Of a stretch of 64,000 bases of DNA, positions 57,000 through 64,000 are shown piece by piece (positions within the stretch are counted from its first letter, which is position 1; every line of letters begins with the position of its first letter). Below the pieces are notes generated by a model. That model was not told the DNA's origin. It made no database searches and saw nothing but the letters and a program-made list of their open reading frames with translations. Position numbers and translations under genes: made by a program. Origin of the DNA: Allium sativum (taxonomy: Eukaryota > Streptophyta > Magnoliopsida > Asparagales > Amaryllidaceae); contig CM060915.1 in the NCBI GenBank assembly GCA_030737875.1, forward strand, positions 358,047,863-358,111,862. Reading direction: 5' to 3'.

Positions 57000-57859
57000 A
57001 GCTTTCATTTCTGCATTCCTTAGGCTTTAAGATTTGTTTTTGCTTTCATTAGATTTTCCGATTGGTTGAATCGGAGTACACACGTACGGGGTTAGGATGT
57101 AGCCCCAAAGTGCGCTCTGAACTTGGTGTCAAACCAATCGGGGTTTGATTTGGTTTTGCATTTTTCATTGAATAAGGACTTTCCAAGCGTGGATTATGTT
57201 TGGAGAATTTAAGTATCTTGTCAGGATGTGGAAGGATCCTCAACTTCGGTTAAAGTATGGCTTATACTTATTATGGAACTCTAGGTATGGACTATGCCCA
57301 TGGATGGACTATCTTGTCAGGATGTGGCAAGTGTAGCTATACTTCAGGTCTTAGTATAGTTTATACTCACTTTGGAATCTTAAGTATGGATTATACTTAG
57401 GAACGACAAATGGTCTTGTCAGGACGTGACAAAAGAAATCGGGTATGGATTATACTCGGTTTGAACCCCAGGCTATGGATTATGCCCAGAAAACGGTCTT
57501 GTCAGGATGTGACAAAAGAAATCGGGTATGGATTATACTCAATCTGGACTTCTGGGTATGGATTATACCTGGAAATGTTGGCCCTTGCCAGGATTTGGCA
57601 GGATGACTCAAATGTCCCTTGAGTATGGTTTATGCTCATTAGACGCCGAAGCATGGTTTGCGCTCAGAAAATTTGAATGATATCTCCAGGATTTGGCACG
57701 TTTGTTTTTCCCTTATCTCTTTACAGGTATGGATTATATCTATAGCTGGCAGACCCAGCAAGGTCATGGCATTATCGAATTTCTATGGCTTATAGATTTC
57801 CTGGACTATCCTGAACACATCTTCCTTCAACCAGCAAGATATTTTCTGGGGTGCAAACT
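57000..57859 (+). repeat. Imperfect tandem repeats in the 3' part of TR-GAG unit A
   Basis: tatggattat(a/g)c(t/c)c recurs about ten times from 57,185 to 57,735, in alternation with cttgtcaggatgtg(a/g)(c/a)a at 57,218, 57,312, 57,413 and 57,500. Unit length varies around 45-95 bp. It is followed by a non-repeat stretch and a purine-rich tctggggtgcaaac before LTR B. No coding sense is seen. Confidence 0.88.
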
Positions 57860-58843
57860 TGTTGACACACTTTTTGGTAAAAGTTGTCACACTGAATATC
57901 TGGATAGCATCGCGCTCGGATATGGAGAACATCGTCAGAAGACAGGAAGCGATTTGGTCAAAGTCGCATCACAAACGAAGAAAGGCCCGAAACTCCTATC
58001 AGACGACCTCTTTTGGGCCCGAAAATAGCAATTACGTAGCTAGGCTCCATAACACTTGTGGATCTCCGAATTAGCTTTAGTTTGAGCTTTGGTTTGGCTC
58101 AATCAGACTTACGGTTTGAAAGTTATGCCCGTTTCCGTAAACTGGTGTAATCTGGCAATTTCCTGGATAAAACAACGAAGTGTCACACGATCGGAGGATG
58201 GCTCATGCACCCTCGGATCGCCCCCCCCTCGGCTTGTGGTACACCTCCTGATCACGACCCGACCGTGGACACCAGCTTCCCACTCCAACTCACGACCAGA
58301 CTTCGGTTCGTGAAGACCTCATCACGACCCGACCCCATGACCACGAACCGTCCATCGAATATGCTAATACATGCGTAGATCTTGACCTATTCTCAAGGCT
58401 ATTCACACTCTTATTTTCCCGGATCGGATGCCACGTACCCCATCATGAACCAGTCTTCCCAGAAGCACTCCTACAACTATAAATACAACATTTGAAGGCA
58501 TTTTCAAGGATCTTTTGGCTCTAACTCCTCACAGCTTCCATCATTGCTCTCTACAAAGCAATTTCAGCAGCAAAGGAGCCAAATTCCACATTATAACATG
58601 AGGGTTTCGCGTATAATCTTATGATTTCCTACCCCTTTTCATTGTAAACACGAGGATTTCGTGTAAAACCGAGAGAATTGTACTTGTAACTTCTTAGGAT
58701 TTAAGAAGGGATAAAGTGGACGTAGGCTTGGTTCGAGCCGAACCACTATAAAAATTTTGTGTGTCTCCTCTTTATTTACTGCTTTCTGCATTCTGTGATC
58801 TGTGATCTGCAATTGGGTGTTAGGCCCAGATTTTGGTCTAACA
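57860..58843 (+). mobile_element. TR-GAG LTR B (shared between units A and B)
   Basis: Begins tgttgacacac, ends tggtctaaca. It lacks about 13 bp near 58,215 compared with A and C (the repeated tcggatcgc motif is single here). It serves as 3' LTR of unit A and 5' LTR of unit B. Confidence 0.93.
58478..58485 (+). promoter_or_regulatory. TATA box, LTR B
   Basis: tataaata in actataaataca; same position as in LTR A. Confidence 0.75.
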
Positions 58844-58913
58844 TTTTGGCATGCCAGGTAAGGGGGGAACACGATAACTTCAACTTCTGCTTGGATTTTT
58901 TGGCTATTGGATA

Positions 58914-60615
58914 AATGGAAATCAAAAGGAAGTAGACTGGAACTTCCTCTCATGCTGATGATGCTGACGCTGAAGACACAAGGAACGAGGCAAGCCAGGA
59001 AGCTTTCTCTCATGAAGATACTTCTGCATACTTGACCAGAGACGAGATAGACGGCGTTCTCACCGAACTGAAAGATCAGATGGCACGGCAAGATGATCTC
59101 CTCCAGAAACAACAGGAAATGATCAACCAATTCTTCGCTCAGAAGGATGAAGGCCGAGCAACGCTCAAGTCATTGGAAATGAAGCCAAAGAAGCGGCTCG
59201 GGCATCACATGGACTCGGGGGAAACCCCTCGTTAGGAAATGCATAGCGATCGACTTCAGCTCCGGATCGGATGGATACCGGAGCGCAAACTCTCACTCAA
59301 CTACAGCAGCGATCGGCTCGTGACAGCCCACCAGCACTGGGTCAGATCGCCCATCCTCAGTTCGCTCCCCACGAACCACGATCCGGCCTTCATGAACCTG
59401 CCTCACGAACCGACCCCCTCGAAACGGGTCGGGTCACCACCCTCGATCTGCGAGCCGCGATCCCCAGTCAACAGCTCACCAACAGCTTCCATCCTCTCCT
59501 GCATTCAACGCTGGGGGCACCAGCTCTGATTTTGGTAGTTTGCAATAGCTTTTTGAAGGCAATCGACTCGCTGATCTGATTCAACGCCTCTCAAGAAGCC
59601 GCACCTATCAGAATGACATAGATGACGTCAATCACAACCCATTCACTCAAGAAATCAGGAATTCCCGCAAACCCCGGGTTTTAAGCTCCTACAACTGGAG
59701 CCATACGACGACAGAACGGATCCTACCGTGCACCTGATGCGCTACAAATGACATATGGAAGTTCAATCGGCATCGGAAAAACGTCATGGCTAAGTGTTTT
59801 CCCCTCTTTCTGACTGATATAGCAGCCATGTGGATTCGGCAGCTAGAAACGGAATCGATCAACAGTTGGAATATGTTGGTCGCTCGCTTCCTTGACCAGT
59901 TTTGGGTCCACATCGCACGACCCAAGAACGTCATGTCACTCACCACAATCAAGCAAAGGCCTAGAGAAACTATGCGCTCATTTATGGAAAGATTCAACAT
60001 TACGGCAACATCAGTTGACCGACCTGAACCATCGATGGTACTAATGGCAGCGGTATCCGGTGTCTTGGATAATACGGAATTCAAAAAATCATTGTACCGA
60101 GATCCACCGTGAAATCTCGATGAATTCTACCTTGAAGCAGACAGATTTCTGCGGGAAGAAGATGTAACCTCCGAGAAGAAAGTTCTCGATGTCAACATGC
60201 TTAAAGATGGAGATCCGTCTGATTCTGAAAATGGCAGAGGAAAAGCTGCCGTCAAGAATGACCGCAACACTCAGCCCGGAGAAAGACCAGATATGAAAAG
60301 TACACTGAACTCAATGCCCCACTCTCAGACATCTATATGGACATGAACGGTGCTATCTCCTACCCAAAGCCTCCCAGGAGGGAGCCATCACAAAGAGAAC
60401 GTGATTCTGGAAAGCACTGCATATTCCATGAGATGGATGGTCATGAAACCAATGACTATATACATCTTCTCGATCTGATTGAGGAACGGGTTAGACGTGG
60501 AGAGCTACCCAAGTACGTGATACCACCAACAGCACCCGCACCTACGCTGTCACCTCCTTCTCCCTGGAGTGGGAATGACCCTGGATTGAGCTCTCGTGGG
60601 CTCATTATCAACTGA
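58914..60615 (+). pseudogene. TR-GAG unit B gag
   Basis: Same layout as unit A: N-terminal coil TRDEIDGVLTELKDQMARQD (ORF from 59,032), a frame break near 59,150 private to this copy, Pro-rich part, capsid from about 59,786 (KCFPLFLTDIAAMWIRQLET, ESINSWNMLVARFLDQFWVH, LTTIKQRPRETMRSFMERFN), a stop at about 60,110, then the frame change near 60,275 and YPKPPRREPSQRERDSGKHC, IFHEMDGHETNDYIHLLDLI, ending SRGLIIN and a stop at 60,613. An extra A near 59,779 breaks the capsid before KCFPLF. It is the most damaged of the three. Confidence 0.87.
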
Positions 60616-60639
60616 TCTGGATGAGCTCAACTTTCATTT

Positions 60640-61487
60640 CTGCAATCCTTAGGCTTTAAGATTTCTTTTTGCTTTCATTATATTTTCCGATTTGTTGAAT
60701 CGGAGTACACACGTATGGGGTTAGGATGTAGCCCCAAGGCGCGCTCTGAACTTGGTGTCAAACCAATCGGGGTTTGATTTGGTTTGGCATTTTGAATTGA
60801 ATAAGGACTTTCCAAGCATGGAATATGTTTGGAGAATTTAAGTATCTTGTCAGGATGTGGCAGGATCCTCAACTTCGGTTAAAGTATGGCTTATACTTAT
60901 TATGGAACTCTAGGTATGGACTATGCCCAGGGATGGACTATCTTGTCAGGCTGTGGCAGTGTAGCTCTACTTCAGGTCTGAGTACGGTTTATACTCACTT
61001 TGGAATCTTAAATATGGATTATACTTAGGAACGACAAATGGTCTTATCAGGACGTGACAAATGAAATTTGGTATGGATTATACTCGGTTTAAACTCCAAG
61101 GTATGGATTATGCCCTGCAAATGGTCTTGTCAGGGTGCGACAAAAGAAATTGGGTGTGGATTATACTCGATTTGGACTTCTGGGTATGGATTATGCCTGG
61201 AAATGTTGGCCCTTGCCAGGATTTGGCAGAATGACTCAAATGTCCCTTCAGTATGGCTTATGCTCACTAGATGCCGAAGCCTGGTTTGTGCTCAGAAAAT
61301 TTGAACAATATCTCCAGGATTTGGCACGTTTGTTTTTCCTTTATCTCTTTGTAGGTATGGATTATATCTGTAGCCGGCAGACCCGGCAAGGTCATGGAAT
61401 TATCGAATTTCTGTGGCTTATAGATTTCCTGGACTATCCAGAACACATCTTCCTTCAACCAGCAAGATATGTTATGGGGGGCAAAAT
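60640..61487 (+). repeat. Imperfect tandem repeats in the 3' part of TR-GAG unit B
   Basis: Equivalent to 57,000-57,859: tatggattat/tatggcttat/tatggactat motifs from about 60,882 to 61,370 with cttgtcagg(a/c/g)tg interspersed. The same number of main motifs as in unit A is apparent. The purine tract atggggggcaaaa (61,474-61,486) precedes LTR C. Confidence 0.88.
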
Positions 61488-62484
61488 TGTTGACACACTT
61501 TTTGGTAAAAGCTGTCACACTGAATATCTGGATAGCATTGCGCTCGGATATAGAGAACATCGTCAGAAGACAGGTAGCGATTTGGTCAAAGTCGCATCAC
61601 GAACAAAGAAAGGCCTGAAACTCCTATCAGACGACCTCTTTTGGGCCCAAAAACAGAAATTACAGAGCTAAGCTCCATAACTCTTGTGGATCTCCAAATT
61701 AGCTTCAGTTTGAGCTTTGGTTTGGCTCAATCGGACTTACGGTTTGAAAGTTATGCACATTTCCGTAAACTGGTGTAATCTGGCAATTTCCTGGATAAAA
61801 CAACGAAGCGTCACACGATCAGAGTATGGCTCATGCACCCTTGGATCGCCCTACATCGGATCGCCCCCCTCGGCTCGTGCTACACCTCCTGATCACGACC
61901 CGATCGTGGACACCAGCTTCCCACTCCAGCTCACGACCAGACTTCGGTTCGTGGAGACCTCATCACGACCCGACCCCATGACCACGAACCGACCACCTAA
62001 TATGCTAATACACGCGTAGATCTTGACCTATTCTCAATGCTATTCACACTCCTTTTTTCCCGGATCGGATGCCACGTACCCCATCACGAACCAGTCTTCC
62101 CAGAAGCTCTCCTACAGCTATAAATACACCATTTGAAGGCATTTTCAAGGATCTTTTGGCTCTAACTCCTCACTGCTTCCACATTGCTCTCTACAAAGCA
62201 ATTTCAGCAGCAAAGGAGCCAAATTCCACATTATAACATGAGGATTTTGTGTATAATCTTATGATTTCTTACCCCTTTTCATTGTAAACACGAGGATTTC
62301 GTGTATAAACCGAGAGAATTGTACTTGTAACTTCTTAGGATTTAAGAAGGGATAAAGTGGACATAGGCTTGGTTCGAGCCGAACCACTATAAAAACTTCG
62401 TGTGTCTCCTCTTTATTTACTGTTTTCTGCATTCTGTGATCTGTGATCAACAATTGGGTGTTAGGCCCAGATTTTGGTCTAACA
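61488..62484 (+). mobile_element. TR-GAG LTR C (shared between units B and C)
   Basis: Begins tgttgacacac and ends tggtctaaca; 997 bp. TATA box at 62,119-62,126. It has the doubled tcggatcgc motif like LTR A. Confidence 0.93.
62119..62126 (+). promoter_or_regulatory. TATA box, LTR C
   Basis: tataaata in gctataaatac; third conserved occurrence. Confidence 0.75.
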
Positions 62485-62554
62485 TTTTGGCGCGCCAGGT
62501 AAGGGGGCACACAACAACTTCAACTTCTGCTTGGATTTTTTGGCTACTGGATAA

Positions 62555-64000
62555 ATGGCAATCGAAAGGAAGAAGATTGGAACTTCTGCTCATGCTGATG
62601 ATGCTGACGCTGAAGACACAAAGAACGAGGCACGCCAGGAAGCTTCCTCTCATGGAGATCCTTCTGCATACTTAACCATAGATGAGATGGACGGAGTTCT
62701 CACTAAACTAAGAGATCATATGGCACGACAAGATGATCTCCTCCAGAAACAATAGGAAATGATCAACCAATTCTTCGCTCGGATTGATGGAAGGCCGAGC
62801 AACGCTCAAGTCATTGGAAATGAAGCCATAGAAGCGGCTCGGGCATCACATGGACTCGGGGGCAACCCCCTCGTTATTGGAAATGCACAGTGACCGACTT
62901 CGGCTCCAGATCGGATGGATATCGGAGCGCAAACTCTCACTCAACTACAGCAGGGATCGACTCGTGACAGGCCACCAACACCGGGTCGGATCGCCCCTCC
63001 TCAGTTCGCTCCCCACGAACCACGATCCGGCCTTCACGAACCTGCCTCACGAACCGACCCCCTTGAACCGGCTCGGGTTGACACCCTCGATCCGCGAGCC
63101 GCGATCCCCAGGCAACAGCTCACCAACAGCTTTCATCCTCTCCTGCATTCAACGCTGGGGGCACCAACTCTGATTTTGGTAGTTTGCAACTGCTTTTTGA
63201 AGGCAATCGACTCACTGATCTGATTCAACGCCTCTCGAGAGGCCGCACCTATCAGAATGACGTGGATGACGTCAATCACAACCCATTCACTCAAGAAATC
63301 AGGAATTCCCGCAATCCCCCAGATTTCAAGCTCCCACAACTGGAGCCATACAATAGTACGACAGATCCTACCGTGTTCCTAATGTGCTACAAACGGCATA
63401 TGGAAGTTCAATCGGCATTGGAAAACGTCATGGCTAAGTGTTTTCCCCTCTTTCTGACTGATATAGCAGCCATGTGGATTCGGTAGCTAGAAACGGAATC
63501 GATCAACAACTGGAATATGTTGGTCTCTCGCTTCCTTGAACAGTTTCAGGTCCACATCGCACAACCCAAGAACGTCATGTCACTCACCACAATCAAGCAG
63601 AGGCCTAGAGAAACTCTGCGCTCATTTCTGGAAAGATTCAACGTTACGGCAGCATCAGTTGACTGACCTAAACCATCGACGGTACTAATGGCAGCGGTAT
63701 CTGGTGTCTTGGATAATACGGAATTAAAAAAATATTTGTACCGAGATCCACCCGGAAATCTCAGCGAATTCTACCTTGAAGCAGACAAAATTCTGCGGGA
63801 AGAAGATGCAACCTCCGAGAAGAAATTTCTCGATGTCAACATGCTTAAAGACGGAGAACCGTCTGATTCTGGAAATAGCAAAGGAAAAGCCGCCGTCAAG
63901 AATGACCGCAACACTCAGCCTCGGAGAGGGCCCAGGTATGAAAAGTGCACGGAACTCAATGCCCCACTCTCAAACATCTATCTGGACACGAACGTTGCTA
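62555..64000 (+). pseudogene. TR-GAG unit C gag (runs out of window)
   Basis: From ATG 62,555: MAIERKKIGTSAHADDADAE then the coil DEMDGVLTKLRDHMARQDDL, with stops at about 62,753 and 62,891. The capsid frame from about 63,080 has LFEGNRLTDLIQRLSRGRTY, NPFTQEIRNSRNPPDFKLPQ, KCFPLFLTDIAAMWIR, a stop at 63,484, then NNWNMLVSRFLEQF, LTTIKQRPRETLRSFLERFN and GVLDNTELKKYLYRDPP. Unlike A and B it keeps frame through PRRGPRYEKCTELNAPLSNI to the window end, because it has one base more near 63,922. It is closest to the ancestral reading at that point. Confidence 0.88.

Larger units (their letters stand above)
54222..64000 (+). mobile_element. Tandem array of gag-only Ty3/gypsy elements (TR-GAG type), 3 LTRs and 3 interiors
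   Basis: LTRs at 54,222-55,218, 57,860-58,843 and 61,488-62,484 (997, 984 and 997 bp; all tgttga...taaca), each followed by a primer site, a gag reading and, where complete, a 3' repeat block and purine tract. Period is 3,638 and 3,628 bp. No protease, RT, RNase H or integrase motif is found between gag and the next LTR. Neighbouring units share one LTR, so the array is LTR-gag-LTR-gag-LTR-gag and continues past the window. Gag resembles the Tat branch. Confidence 0.93.

Noticed and set aside
58639..59130. Minus-strand ORF of 163 codons and its relatives in the other TR-GAG LTRs
   Set aside because: Antisense to the LTR end, primer site and gag start; broken in the other copies.
1..64000. 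tRNA, rRNA or snRNA genes
   Set aside because: The only tRNA-like matches are primer-binding sites of 12-18 bases; no cloverleaf or rRNA segment was recognised by reading.

Overview
The window is plant nuclear DNA made almost entirely of transposable elements, most of them decayed and nested. The evidence for a plant is the set of Ty1/copia and Ty3/gypsy polyprotein domains, primer sites complementary to initiator tRNA-Met, a PIF/Harbinger DDE transposase, a short spliced intron and AT-rich intergenic DNA. It fits repeat-rich, probably heterochromatic, DNA of a large-genome angiosperm, likely a eudicot; the species cannot be named from sequence alone. I see no intact host gene, rRNA or tRNA gene.

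Layout. 1-5,590: a plus-strand LTR of a gypsy family, cut by the window start, with a 2.8-kb array of short AT palindromes and a conserved 3' module. 5,591-13,535: minus-strand chromovirus-type gypsy element (Gypsy-1: LTR, degenerate PBS, gag, protease, RT, RNase H, integrase), broken in integrase by the LTR to its left. 13,536-17,674: minus-strand gypsy element of another family (Gypsy-2: LTR, perfect PBS, gag, start of protease), interrupted by Gypsy-1. 17,675-about 53,345: a SIRE-like copia element on the plus strand, entered by Gypsy-2 in its gag and carrying two further insertions. The first is a second copia element (Copia-2, 22,861-45,007), itself split in gag by a 16.0-kb large retrotransposon derivative (LARD, 23,799-39,824) with two ~7.5-kb LTRs, a 1,034-bp non-coding interior and a perfect 5-bp target duplication. 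The second is a 5.16-kb element with Harbinger-type ends (46,614-51,773) holding a dead transposase and a separate spliced gene-like unit that looks like a plant-mobile-domain gene.

53,346-54,221 is unassigned. 54,222-64,000 (running out of the window) is a head-to-tail array of gag-only Ty3/gypsy elements (TR-GAG type, Tat-like gag) in the order LTR-gag-LTR-gag-LTR-gag, sharing LTRs, period about 3.63 kb.

How the parts relate. The LARD, Gypsy-1 and the left-hand LTR share a conserved ~1.5-kb module at the LTR 3' end although the rest of their LTRs has diverged, so the non-coding LARD is probably mobilised by a related chromovirus. The TR-GAG units code only for Gag and must borrow Pol. The insertion order read from the nesting is: SIRE-like copia first; then Gypsy-2, Copia-2 and the Harbinger element into it; then Gypsy-1 into Gypsy-2, the LARD into Copia-2, and the left LTR into Gypsy-1.
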